In this document: positions 7,219 through 15,886 of the stretch, piece by piece
Layout of the letters: every line of letters begins with the position of its first letter
Numbering within the stretch: the first letter of the stretch is position 1
NCBI GenBank assembly: GCA_937888905.1
Contig: CALATA010000017.1
Location: forward strand, 1 to 64,000
DNA: 64,000 nucleotides
Direction: 5' to 3'
DNA from: Terrimonas sp937888905
GTDB lineage: Bacteria; Bacteroidota; Bacteroidia; Chitinophagales; Chitinophagaceae
Notes under the pieces: generated by a model
Databases searched by the model: none
The model's input: only the letters and a program-made list of their open reading frames with translations
What the model was told of the DNA's origin: nothing
Program-made: the position numbers and the translations under genes

Positions 7219-7587
7219 ATGAAAATTTTGAAAGCATCCTCACTGGTATTGCTCTGCTGCTTGTTATATCTGTCGGGGACCGTTGCCTGCCTTGAACGTC
7301 CCAGGCAGGGGCGTCACAAGGAGATCGATACGGAAACGGATACTATTTCACGCCGTTTCGGTAAAACTTATGGAGATACACCGTATAAGGCCTGTTCCGG
7401 TTGCAGTACCTGCCAATGCTGCAACGGTGGTGACAGCCCTGGTATCTGCGAAAGCAATCATAACAAAAAAACAACCGGTAGTAAAACGATAGCAAACGGT
7501 ACTACCTGCCGGGCAATTACAAAGAAAGGTACCAGGTGCAAACGCAGCCCCCGCGCGAGCGGATATTGCAGGCAACATGAACGATGA
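7219..7587 (+). CDS. Cys-rich exported protein with C-terminal Cys/His motif
   Basis: Function unknown. From the ATG at 7219 the protein is 122 aa: a signal sequence (KILKASSLVLLCCLLYLSG) ending near GTVACLE, where the Cys may be lipidated or the region cleaved. A linker, a Cys cluster CSGCSTCQCC near residue 60 and a C-terminal module TTCRAITKKGTRCKR...GYCRQH follow. That last motif (C-x6-GxxC, then GYCxxH) resembles short Cys/His modules in phage and bacterial proteins (DUF5763-like; my recollection, not checked). The ATG at 7189 is possible but adds ten residues before the signal. A T-tailed hairpin follows. Confidence 0.6.
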   Translation: MKILKASSLVLLCCLLYLSGTVACLERPRQGRHKEIDTETDTISRRFGKTYGDTPYKACSGCSTCQCCNGGDSPGICESNHNKKTTGSKTIANGTTCRAITKKGTRCKRSPRASGYCRQHER

Positions 7588-7658
7588 TCTTTCGGGGGTC
7601 AACAGATTGTTTCTCTTCTCCGGTTTTGTCATGGATTATTCTGTATTGCCCTACCCCG

Positions 7659-7691
7659 ATCCCGGCAGCCCTCCTGCCGGGATTTATTTTA
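7659..7691 (+). terminator. Intrinsic terminator of the Cys-rich protein gene
   Basis: 8-bp stem TCCCGGCA/TGCCGGGA (7660-7667 with 7675-7682), 7-nt loop, then TTTATTTT. Confidence 0.8.
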
Positions 7692-7788
7692 CCTTTTTCC
7701 CAACAAAAGCATCCACAGCTTGTTAAGGAGGCGGTATATGACCAATTTTTGACGTAATTTTACCGCACATTTAATAGAAAAGGGGCGC

Positions 7789-8247
7789 ATGAAAAAGATC
7801 CACATTATTTTGCTTGTCGCAATTGCCGCAGCAGTTGCCGTTTTGGTTAGCTTCCTCCAAGCCACCTCTACCTACGATACCGTAGCCACTGCCAGATCCA
7901 AACCCGGTAAGTTCGTGCACCTGATGGCCAGTTGGGACAAAGGTTCGCCTCTCCAGTACGATGCCATCAACAACCCCAATTTCCTGAGCTTTACCGCTAT
8001 TGATACCCTCGGTGAAAAAGTGAAAGTCATTTACAATAACCCGAAGCCCGAAAACTTCGAGCAGGCCCCCCGGCTGGTCATGAAAGGTAAGTATGTAAAC
8101 GGCGTTTTCGAGTGCAGCAACATCCAGACTAAATGCCCGTCCAAATACAAGGAAGAAGCGGGTAGCAACAATACGCAAACCACCCAGGCCGGTTCAAACG
8201 GAGCGCAGCCCGCCTCCACACGTACGATCAGCGAACTGTCCAAATAA
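7789..8247 (+). CDS. ccmE: Cytochrome c maturation heme chaperone CcmE, Cys type
   Basis: Membrane-anchored heme chaperone that receives heme from CcmABCD and hands it to CcmF. An N-terminal membrane anchor (IILLVAIAAAVAVLVSFL, residues 5-24) precedes an OB-like beta domain (FLSFTAIDTLGEKVKVIYNN, RLVMKGKYVNG). The heme-attachment motif is CPSKY (about residue 116-120), i.e. CxxxY, rather than HxxxY of proteobacterial CcmE. A Gln/Asn/Ser-rich tail follows. The gene is 6 nt from ccmF, so they are surely co-transcribed. CcmA, CcmB and CcmC are not in the neighbourhood. Confidence 0.92.
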   Translation: MKKIHIILLVAIAAAVAVLVSFLQATSTYDTVATARSKPGKFVHLMASWDKGSPLQYDAINNPNFLSFTAIDTLGEKVKVIYNNPKPENFEQAPRLVMKGKYVNGVFECSNIQTKCPSKYKEEAGSNNTQTTQAGSNGAQPASTRTISELSK

Positions 8248-8253
8248 GTTGAC

Positions 8254-10899
8254 ATGGAAAAATACATTGGCGAGTACCTGCTTCCGGGACAGCTAGGTCA
8301 TTTCTTTATTATTCTGTCCCTCGTAGCATCATTGGTAGCGACCATCGCTTATTTTATGGACGTGCGCACGGTACGCCTGAATCCCGGTACCACTTTTTCC
8401 CCCTGGCGTACGCTTGCCCGCGGTGCTTTTATCACCGAAGTCATTTCGGTTATTTCCATTTTCGCCATCCTGTTTTACATCATTCACAACCACCGGTTCG
8501 AATATTATTACGCCTGGAAACACAGCAATCTCTCCCTTGAGTTTAAATACCTTCTCGCCTGCTTCTGGGAAGGACAGGAAGGTAGTTTCCTGCTCTGGTC
8601 ATTCTGGCATTGCCTGCTGGGATTGGTAGTGATCAAAACCGCCAAGTCCTGGGAGTCTTCCGTCATGACCATCATCAGCGGCGCGCAGTTCGCACTGGCG
8701 ACTATGGTGCTCGGTATCTTTTTCTTCGGCAGCAAGATCGGCACCAACCCGTTTATTCTGCTGCGCGACACCGAAGGCTTTCTCAATAACCCCGACTTCC
8801 GTGTCAATGGCAACCTCGCCGGCCCGATCATGAACGACTACCTGTCGCACATCGTGGATGGCAATGGCCTCAACCCTTTGCTGCAAAACAGATGGATGGT
8901 GATCCACCCGCCCGTGCTGTTCCTGGGTTTCGCTTCTACCCTCATTCCCTTTGCTTTTGCACTGGCCGGTTTATGGACACGCCGGATCAGCGAGTGGGTC
9001 AACCAGGCTTTGCCCTGGGCGCTTTTCTCCCTTGCCGTGTTTGGAGTAGGTATTATGATGGGGGCCTGGTGGGCCTACGAATCGCTCAACTTCGGCGGCT
9101 ATTGGGCCTGGGATCCCGTAGAGAACGCTTCGCTCGTGCCATGGCTGATATTGGCCGCAGGCATTCACACGTTACTGATCTACAAACACAGCGGTTACTC
9201 GCTGCGTTCAACCTACCTGTTCCTCGTCCTAACTTTCATTTTTGTACTGTACTCCACGTTCCTGACGCGCAGTGGTATTCTCGGTGAATCTTCCGTTCAC
9301 GCCTTCACGGACCTTGGCATGAACGTTCAACTGTTCCTGTTTCTTTACGGATTTGTATGGCTCGCGCCGATCCTGGCAGCCAATACGTTTAATAAACGCA
9401 TCATTACATTATTCTCGGCAGCTGTTCTCGGACTTGCCTGCTATTTCCTCAACATTAGCTGGCTGCCTTTGATCGCGATGCTTGCAGGCGTAATCACTTT
9501 CATGGTTTTTGTTTTCCAGCAGGTGCCATCCGTGAAAAAAGAGGAAGAAGGCTCTTCACGCGAATTCTGGATGTTCATCGGCTCACTGGTATTTTTCCTC
9601 TCGGCGATGGTGATCATTTTTAAAACCTCGCTGCCGGTTTTCAATAAATTATTCGGCATCAATACGGCCGCACCGGAAGATGTGGAATACAGTTATAACC
9701 AGATACAGGTGCTGGTAGCCGTTATCATTGGCATACTTACAGGCGCAACGCAATACCTCCGCTATCGCAATACACCTACGAAAATGTTCTGGAAGAAAAT
9801 GGCCCTGCCGCTTATTCTTTCCATTATTGCTTCGGCATTGGTGCTGGCGTTTGGCAAGGTTAACTATACCCAAAAAGGATTAGGCTTCGAGATGGAGATC
9901 TGGCTGGCCGTGGCTGCCAGTGTTTACGCCATCATCGCCAACGCCGGTTATATCTGGATCGGTATGCGCGGCAAACTGAACCTGAGCGGCGGTTCTGTGG
10001 CGCACCTCGGTTTTGGCCTGGTATTACTGGGCATTCTGTTGTCGTCCGCGAAAAAAGAAGTGCTTTCGTACAACACCAGCGGCATTGCGGTTTCTTTTGG
10101 TGAAAAGAGTGACCAGAAACCCGGCGAAAACCTGACGCTTGTCAAAGGCATGACCATGAAAATGGGCAAGTACGATGTTACTTACCGGGGCGATTCATTG
10201 CATCCCAAAAAACCAACACAACGTTATTTCCGCATCGATTTCCGTCAGCGTGAAACCGGTGAACAATTCACGTTGTGGCCGGATGCTTTTATCAATGATA
10301 AAGAGAATGCGCTCATGTCCAGCCCGGATGCACGCCATTACCTGAGCCACGACGTATTCGTGTATGTTTCTTCCATGCCTGACCCCGGAAAAAATACCGA
10401 CACGTCTAAATTTGTGAGTCATGTTCGTTCCGTTGGCGATACCATTTTTTATTCAAAAGGATACATCATCCTGGAAGACCTCGCCGGATCTGATAATATT
10501 CCGCTGGACAAATTGAGTCCGAAAGACAGTGCCTATACAGCAACCCTGCGTGTGCATTCCTTTGCGCGCCAGGGCGATTACAAAAGGAATCTGTTGCTTG
10601 TGAAGCCCTTCGATAAGCCTTCTTACGCCGAGCCCGACACCGTGATGGCTGAAGGACTGGTATTGCGTCTGGACGAGCTAAACGGTGGCAAAGCCAATAT
10701 CGGCGTACGGGAGTCCGACAATGTACTGGAGTATGTTACCCTGAAAGCCTACAAATTCCCCTTTATCGGCGTGTTGTGGGGCGGGATCGTGATCACCGCC
10801 TTTGGTACGTTTATGAGCATGGCGCGCCGGATCCGGCTTAACCGTGCTGCACGCAACAAGACCATTCCTTCGGCCGAAGCCTCCGCTGCAGGTTCTTAA
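8254..10899 (+). CDS. ccmF: Cytochrome c heme lyase CcmF/CcsA family
   Basis: Large polytopic membrane protein of the heme-handling family that attaches heme to apocytochrome c. 881 aa is long, as in other Bacteroidota forms. The tryptophan-rich heme-binding motif GGYWAWDPVENAS lies near residue 282, flanked by transmembrane helices. Other conserved parts are WEGQEGSFLLWSFW (about 109), RWMVIHPPVLFLGF (about 214) and STFLTRSGILGESSVHAF (about 333). A C-terminal periplasmic domain (about 620-830) and a last helix (GVLWGGIVITAFGTFMSMA) follow. Start ATG 6 nt after ccmE. Confidence 0.93.
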   Translation: MEKYIGEYLLPGQLGHFFIILSLVASLVATIAYFMDVRTVRLNPGTTFSPWRTLARGAFITEVISVISIFAILFYIIHNHRFEYYYAWKHSNLSLEFKYLLACFWEGQEGSFLLWSFWHCLLGLVVIKTAKSWESSVMTIISGAQFALATMVLGIFFFGSKIGTNPFILLRDTEGFLNNPDFRVNGNLAGPIMNDYLSHIVDGNGLNPLLQNRWMVIHPPVLFLGFASTLIPFAFALAGLWTRRISEWVNQALPWALFSLAVFGVGIMMGAWWAYESLNFGGYWAWDPVENASLVPWLILAAGIHTLLIYKHSGYSLRSTYLFLVLTFIFVLYSTFLTRSGILGESSVHAFTDLGMNVQLFLFLYGFVWLAPILAANTFNKRIITLFSAAVLGLACYFLNISWLPLIAMLAGVITFMVFVFQQVPSVKKEEEGSSREFWMFIGSLVFFLSAMVIIFKTSLPVFNKLFGINTAAPEDVEYSYNQIQVLVAVIIGILTGATQYLRYRNTPTKMFWKKMALPLILSIIASALVLAFGKVNYTQKGLGFEMEIWLAVAASVYAIIANAGYIWIGMRGKLNLSGGSVAHLGFGLVLLGILLSSAKKEVLSYNTSGIAVSFGEKSDQKPGENLTLVKGMTMKMGKYDVTYRGDSLHPKKPTQRYFRIDFRQRETGEQFTLWPDAFINDKENALMSSPDARHYLSHDVFVYVSSMPDPGKNTDTSKFVSHVRSVGDTIFYSKGYIILEDLAGSDNIPLDKLSPKDSAYTATLRVHSFARQGDYKRNLLLVKPFDKPSYAEPDTVMAEGLVLRLDELNGGKANIGVRESDNVLEYVTLKAYKFPFIGVLWGGIVITAFGTFMSMARRIRLNRAARNKTIPSAEASAAGS

Positions 10900-10969
10900 A
10901 TGGTTAAAAACAACGAAAATCCGGGCTGGTTTCTTCCGCAATAACATTTGTGATGTAATTTAGTGGTGC

Positions 10970-11650
10970 ATGCGCCCCACCCTGTCATACATGCTGCCGG
11001 TCATTCTGCTTTGCTTCACCTTATCCGTAAAGGCGCAGAGTCCGCCCATTCCGCCGTTTGAAGAACGCGAAAAAAAATGGGGCCCCAATGACACCATCAT
11101 CGTTGGTGCCGTATGGTATGGTTATACCGGCGATCCGGCTTCTTTCGAAATGCTCTCCTACCGCGAAGAAGAAAATATCTGGATTTCCAAACTTTCCCCC
11201 GCCCAATTGGCCCAACGCCAGGAAGAATGGACGCGTTTGCGCAGGGCTGTTCATGTTACTTACCCCTACGCCCGCGCAGCCGGTTATACGATCAATGAGA
11301 TCAACCGTCAACTGGAAAATGTGAAAGACAAAAAAGCACGTAAAGCCATCATCAAGTCGAAAGAGAAGGAACTCAAGAAACAGTTTGCTGATCCACTGTC
11401 CAACTTATCCGTTTACCAGGGAAAAGTATTGATGAAACTGATCAACCGGCAAACGGGCAACAATTGTTACGAGATTATCAAAGAATTCAAAGGCGGCCTC
11501 AATGCCCGGATGTACCAGACCGTTGCCTTTTTCTTCGGCGGCAACCTCAAACAGCAATACGACTCAAACAACGATTCCTTTGACCGGCAGATAGAAACTT
11601 TCGTCAAAGAAATTGATGGTAGCTGGTATGGTAATTACCAACGCCGCTAA
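10970..11650 (+). CDS. DUF4294 exported protein
   Basis: Function unknown; resembles the DUF4294 family found in Bacteroidota. 226 aa. Residues 1-22 form a signal peptide (MLPVILLCFTLSVKAQ with cleavage after AQ). The mature part has a charged helical stretch (ENVKDKKARKAIIKSKEKELKKQF, about 113-136) and the segment GKVLMKLINRQTGNNCYEII, then FKGGLNARMYQTVAFFFGGNLKQQYD. Probably periplasmic. It follows ccmF by 70 nt and is followed by bshB1 after 25 nt. Confidence 0.8.
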   Translation: MRPTLSYMLPVILLCFTLSVKAQSPPIPPFEEREKKWGPNDTIIVGAVWYGYTGDPASFEMLSYREEENIWISKLSPAQLAQRQEEWTRLRRAVHVTYPYARAAGYTINEINRQLENVKDKKARKAIIKSKEKELKKQFADPLSNLSVYQGKVLMKLINRQTGNNCYEIIKEFKGGLNARMYQTVAFFFGGNLKQQYDSNNDSFDRQIETFVKEIDGSWYGNYQRR

Positions 11651-11675
11651 TTCTTCCTATTCAGTATCTTGCAGC

Positions 11676-12413
11676 ATGAAATTAGACATCCTCGCCATAG
11701 GCGTACACCCCGATGATGTTGAGTTGGGTTGTTCCGGTACGCTGATCAATGAAATACGCCGCGGTAAGACCGCCGGCATTGTCGATCTTACACAAGGAGA
11801 GCTGGGCACACGCGGCACTGTTGAAACCCGCTACACGGAAGCAGCAGACGCAGCACGCATCATCGGTGTAGCCGTGCGCGAAAATTTAAAAATGCGTGAT
11901 GGCTTTTTCCGCAACGACGAAGCACATCAGCTTCAGCTTATCCAAACCATCCGTAAATATCGTCCCGATATCATCATCGGAAATATTCTCAACGACCGCC
12001 ATCCCGATCATGGACGCGCCGGCCACCTGATCAGCGACGCCTGTTTTCTCTCAGGTCTGGCGCGCATCAGTACCAAAGACGAGCAGGGCAACGAACAGGA
12101 AAAATGGCGTCCCCGCTATTTTCTGCAGTATATGCAGGACTGGTACCATGAACCTGATCTGCTAATCGACATCAGCGACTCTTTCGAACAACGCATGCAG
12201 GCCGTGCAAGCTTATGCCACCCAGTTCCACACGTCTCCGTCTGGTGAGGAAGGTCCGCAGACCTATATTTCTACTCCTGACTTCCTCGACAGCATCATTG
12301 CCCGGGCGCGGATGCTGGGCAAGCGAATCGGCGTGAAATACGCCGAAGGCTTCATTTCTGATAAAAAAATCGGCATCAGCAGCCTGGATGCGCTGATCCT
12401 GAACGAAACCTAA
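11676..12413 (+). CDS. bshB1: Bacillithiol biosynthesis deacetylase BshB1
   Basis: PIG-L/LmbE-type zinc deacetylase that removes acetate from GlcNAc-malate in bacillithiol synthesis. The metal motif HPDDVELGCSGTL lies near residue 11, the second His in DRHPDHGRAGHL near 111. 245 aa from the ATG at 11676; the longer frame overlaps the DUF4294 gene and adds 21 residues of no family likeness. GKRIGVKYAEGFIS near the C-terminus is typical of BshB1. bshA and bshC are not in the window. A weak GC-rich hairpin followed by TATTTAT lies at 12420-12446. Confidence 0.9.
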   Translation: MKLDILAIGVHPDDVELGCSGTLINEIRRGKTAGIVDLTQGELGTRGTVETRYTEAADAARIIGVAVRENLKMRDGFFRNDEAHQLQLIQTIRKYRPDIIIGNILNDRHPDHGRAGHLISDACFLSGLARISTKDEQGNEQEKWRPRYFLQYMQDWYHEPDLLIDISDSFEQRMQAVQAYATQFHTSPSGEEGPQTYISTPDFLDSIIARARMLGKRIGVKYAEGFISDKKIGISSLDALILNET

Positions 12414-12499
12414 TGTTAAATCGCCCCCGAAAAGGGCCTATTTATCCACTTAGCGGTCATCTGTGGCGATCTCATGACAGATTTGCCGCCAGAAAGGAC

Positions 12500-12507
12500 T
12501 ATCTTTG
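12500..12507 (+). promoter_or_regulatory. -7 element upstream of the desaturase gene
   Basis: TATCTTTG, 44 nt before the ATG. A TTG lies 14 nt upstream, shorter than the usual 17-23 spacing. Confidence 0.4.
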
Positions 12508-12551
12508 GCTATCCGCTAATCGAGTTATTTAATTGTATTTCAAGTTATATC

Positions 12552-13619
12552 ATGGCTAGTCCCAAATTCCCAAAGATCCAGGCTTCCTTTCACGGTGAGC
12601 TGAAAAGAAGAATCAGTGAGTATTTTGCCCAAAAAGGAAAATCGCCCACCGGTAATTATAAACTGTACGTAAAAGCAGGTATTCTGCTTATTGCTTTCAT
12701 TGGCATCTACATTCATCTCGTGTTCTTTACACCTGGCGTACTGTGGGGCGTACTGGAGTCAATCACCCTGGGTTGCCTGATTGCGGCGATCGGTTTCAAC
12801 GTGATGCATGATGGTGCACACGGCAGCTTCAGCCGTTACAAATGGGTAAATAGTTTTGCCAGCAATGTGGCCAACTTCCTGGGTGCCAGCCAGCACATGT
12901 GGAAGACCAAGCACAATGTGATTCACCATACCTATACCAACATCCACGGTGTGGACGATGATATCGAGGCACGCCCCCTCCTGCGTCTCTGCGACGAGCA
13001 GGATCATTATAAAATTCACAAGTACCAGCATTACTATTTCTGGGCAGCTTATTCGCTGCTGTACCTGTGGTGGGTATTTGTTACCGACTACAAAAAATAC
13101 TTCATGCTCAAAATCGGTTCTATTCCGCTTAAGAAAATGACCGCACAGGAGCATTTCTTCTTCTGGTTCTACAAATTCGCGCACGCTGTGATTTTCGTGG
13201 TATTGCCGATCTATTTCGCCGGCGTAATTCCCTGGCTGGTTGGTTTCCTCACCATGGGTCTCGTGGCAGGTTTTGTACTCAGCATTGTATTCCAGTTGGC
13301 GCATACTGTTGAACATACACATTTCCCCATGCCCAACGATGCCACTGGTAAAATGGAGGATGAGTGGGCTATTCACCAGTTGAAAACAACAGCAAACTTT
13401 GCCACCCGCAACCGTGTGGTAAGCTGGTTTGTCGGCGGATTGAATTTCCAGGTAGAGCACCATTTATTCCCTAAAATCTCTCACGTGCATTATCCTGCTA
13501 TCAGCAAGATCATCCGTAAAGCATGCGAAGAGTATGGCATCCAGTACATCGAGTATCCCCGTGTGCGTTATGCCGTAGCCTCGCACGTTTCTTTCCTGCG
13601 CCAGATGGGCCGCAAATAA
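12552..13619 (+). CDS. Membrane fatty acid desaturase
   Basis: Di-iron fatty acyl desaturase of the inner membrane, introducing a double bond into lipid acyl chains. The three His boxes are HDGAH (about 85), HNVIHH (about 120) and QVEHH (about 299). The Q in the last box is typical of front-end (delta-5/6-like) desaturases. No cytochrome b5 domain is fused. Hydrophobic pairs lie near residues 38-75 and 205-245. The ATG at 12552 (MASPKFPKIQ) is preferred; the longer frame crosses the predicted -7 element. Regiospecificity is not deducible. Confidence 0.9.
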   Translation: MASPKFPKIQASFHGELKRRISEYFAQKGKSPTGNYKLYVKAGILLIAFIGIYIHLVFFTPGVLWGVLESITLGCLIAAIGFNVMHDGAHGSFSRYKWVNSFASNVANFLGASQHMWKTKHNVIHHTYTNIHGVDDDIEARPLLRLCDEQDHYKIHKYQHYYFWAAYSLLYLWWVFVTDYKKYFMLKIGSIPLKKMTAQEHFFFWFYKFAHAVIFVVLPIYFAGVIPWLVGFLTMGLVAGFVLSIVFQLAHTVEHTHFPMPNDATGKMEDEWAIHQLKTTANFATRNRVVSWFVGGLNFQVEHHLFPKISHVHYPAISKIIRKACEEYGIQYIEYPRVRYAVASHVSFLRQMGRK

Positions 13620-13691
13620 CCGGCTTATTTTGCTTTGGTTAAATCTCAGATGAAAACCTTCTGAGGTGACGGATAGCCATGCAGATTTTCT

Positions 13692-13699
13692 TAAATTTG
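13692..13699 (+). promoter_or_regulatory. -7 element of the agu promoter
   Basis: TAAATTTG, 19 nt before the aguB ATG. No matching TTG at the expected distance. Confidence 0.45.
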
Positions 13700-13718
13700 C
13701 GATTCAATATTTTTCAGC

Positions 13719-14594
13719 ATGGCAAAAGTTAAAGTCGGTATCGTACAGATGAGCTGTACGGCGGATAAGGAAGCAAACCTCAATAAAGCGGTTGAACGTG
13801 TCCGCGAAGCAGCCGCCAAAGGTGCGCAGATCGTTTGTCTCCAGGAGCTATTCACCTCATTGTATTTCTGTGATGTGGAAGACTACGCCAACTTCCAGCT
13901 TGCGGAAGCTATTCCCGGCCCTTCTACCGATCGCCTTACTGCTGTAGCGAAAGAACTGGGTGTAGTGATCATTGCTTCCCTGTTTGAAAAACGTGCAGAA
14001 GGCCTTTATCATAATACCACCGCCGTGCTCGATGCCGACGGTACCTATTTAGGTAAATACCGGAAAATGCATATTCCGGATGATCCCGCTTACTACGAAA
14101 AATTTTACTTCACTCCCGGCGACCTGGGATATAAAGTTTTCAAAACAAAATTTGCCACCATTGGTGTGCTCATCTGCTGGGACCAATGGTATCCTGAAGG
14201 AGCCCGCATCACTTCGCTGATGGGTGCAGAAATCCTTTTCTACCCAACCGCTATCGGCTGGGCGACTTCGCAGGATGCGCCTACCAATACGGAACAATAC
14301 AATGCGTGGCAGACTATTCAACGCAGCCACTCTGTAGCCAATGGCGTACACGTAGTGAGCGTGAACCGTGTAGGGCTCGAGCAGCAGGGTGCCATGAAAT
14401 TCTGGGGAGGTTCATTTATCACCAACCCATTCGGCAGCATTCTTTACCAGGCATCGCACGAAAACGAAGAAGTGCACGTGGAAGAGCTGGATCTTTCAAA
14501 AACCGATCAGTACCGCACACACTGGCCCTTCCTCCGCGATCGCCGCATCGACTCTTATCAACCTATTACCAAACGTTATATCGACGAAGGATAA
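13719..14594 (+). CDS. aguB: N-carbamoylputrescine amidase
   Basis: Nitrilase-superfamily enzyme hydrolysing N-carbamoylputrescine to putrescine, CO2 and ammonia. The Glu-Lys-Cys triad is seen as CLQELF (about 42), YRKMHIPD (about 115) and LICWDQWYPEG (about 152). 291 aa is normal. Assignment to AguB rather than another amidase rests on the adjoining agmatine deiminase gene, 19 nt downstream, which makes its substrate. Likely one operon from the promoter at 13692. Confidence 0.93.
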   Translation: MAKVKVGIVQMSCTADKEANLNKAVERVREAAAKGAQIVCLQELFTSLYFCDVEDYANFQLAEAIPGPSTDRLTAVAKELGVVIIASLFEKRAEGLYHNTTAVLDADGTYLGKYRKMHIPDDPAYYEKFYFTPGDLGYKVFKTKFATIGVLICWDQWYPEGARITSLMGAEILFYPTAIGWATSQDAPTNTEQYNAWQTIQRSHSVANGVHVVSVNRVGLEQQGAMKFWGGSFITNPFGSILYQASHENEEVHVEELDLSKTDQYRTHWPFLRDRRIDSYQPITKRYIDEG

Positions 14595-14613
14595 TCAATC
14601 CTAATAACTTGCT

Positions 14614-15684
14614 ATGAGCGCATTATCACCTGCTTTTCCGGCCGGCGTAACACCGCGTGAGCTGGGCTACTATTTTCCCGCTGAATTTGCTCCGCATGTA
14701 GCTACGTGGCTGAGCTGGCCGCACAAAGAAGCCAGTTGGCCCGGCAAGATCAACGGGATCTATCCGGCTTATGCACAGTTCATCAAAGAACTGACCGCAG
14801 GCGAACTGGTGCGCATCAACGTGGCGGATGACGGCATGAAGGCTTTTGCCATCGATCAGTTACAGAAAGCAAACGTAGACCTGACCAAAGTCGAATTTTT
14901 CTTTCACCCCACCAATGACGCCTGGTGCCGTGATCACGGTCCCGCATTCCTGATCAACCCGGATGCAGAACATAAAAAGGTGATCGTCGACTGGGGCTAT
15001 AATGCCTGGGGCGATAAATATCCCCCTTATGATCTCGATGATGTAATCCCAACGCGCATTGCCGAACATTTTCACCTGCCCGTATTTCATCCCGGCATCG
15101 TGATGGAAGGCGGCTCTGTTGAGTTCAATGGAAAAGGCACCCTGCTCACATCCACGGCCTGCCTGCTCAATCCCAACCGCAATCCGCATCTCAATCAACA
15201 GCAGATAGAAAAATACCTCGCCGACTATTATGGCATTCAACAGGTGCTTTGGGTGGACGAAGGAATCATTGGCGACGATACAGACGGGCACATCGACGAC
15301 ACGGTTCGCTTTGTGAACGAAGACACGGTGCTGACCGTTGTTGAAAGCAACAAGCAGGATGAAAACTACGAACTGTTGCAGCAGAACCTGCGTCAGTTAA
15401 AACAAATGCGTTTGCTCAACGGACGTCAGCTAAACATCGTGGAACTGCCGATGCCGGACGCTGTGATCTGGGACGATCAGCGTCTCCCCGCTTCTTATGC
15501 TAATTTTTACATCGCTAATAAATCAGTGATCGTACCTACTTACCGTTGTGCGCAGGACGACAAGGCGCTGCAATTGATCCAGGAAGCATTTCCTGACCGT
15601 CGTGTGGTAGGTATCGATTCTACGGAGATCATCTGGGGCCTGGGAAGTTTTCATTGCCTGAGCCAGCAGGAACCAGGTGTGTAA
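14614..15684 (+). CDS. aguA: Agmatine deiminase
   Basis: Converts agmatine to N-carbamoylputrescine and ammonia (guanidine-modifying enzyme fold). Visible are WLSWPHKEASWPG near 30, the WCRDHGPAF segment (about 107), VMEGGSVEFNG (about 165), GDDTDGHIDDTVRF (about 222) and the catalytic Cys in GSFHCLSQQEPG (about 347). 356 aa is typical. Second gene of the aguBA pair. The TAA stop is part of the first unit of an 8-nt repeat array. Confidence 0.95.
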   Translation: MSALSPAFPAGVTPRELGYYFPAEFAPHVATWLSWPHKEASWPGKINGIYPAYAQFIKELTAGELVRINVADDGMKAFAIDQLQKANVDLTKVEFFFHPTNDAWCRDHGPAFLINPDAEHKKVIVDWGYNAWGDKYPPYDLDDVIPTRIAEHFHLPVFHPGIVMEGGSVEFNGKGTLLTSTACLLNPNRNPHLNQQQIEKYLADYYGIQQVLWVDEGIIGDDTDGHIDDTVRFVNEDTVLTVVESNKQDENYELLQQNLRQLKQMRLLNGRQLNIVELPMPDAVIWDDQRLPASYANFYIANKSVIVPTYRCAQDDKALQLIQEAFPDRRVVGIDSTEIIWGLGSFHCLSQQEPGV

Positions 15685-15774
15685 TTTGAAAATTTGATGA
15701 TTTGAAAATTTGGGAATTTGGGAATGAATAGGACGTCACCAGCGTCACATTATCAAATTTTCAAATTATCAAAT
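15682..15774. repeat. Octad-array element E3
   Basis: Left array of 8-nt units beginning at the aguA stop: TAATTTGA, AAATTTGA, TGATTTGA, AAATTTGG, GAATTTGG. A 24-nt core with GACGTCACCAGCGTCAC follows, then inverted units TATCAAAT, TTTCAAAT, TATCAAAT (15751-15774). The arms can pair into an AT-rich hairpin. Same unit family as at 40263-40294. Confidence 0.8.
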
Positions 15775-15886
15775 TCGACCTAAACACTATCCCTTAAAAA
15801 CCAGTCTGTTACTGATCAAACAATTCCCGACTGCTCCGCCAAATGAAAAAGACGTAACTTGCACCCGTTTTTTTCAATACATAACC

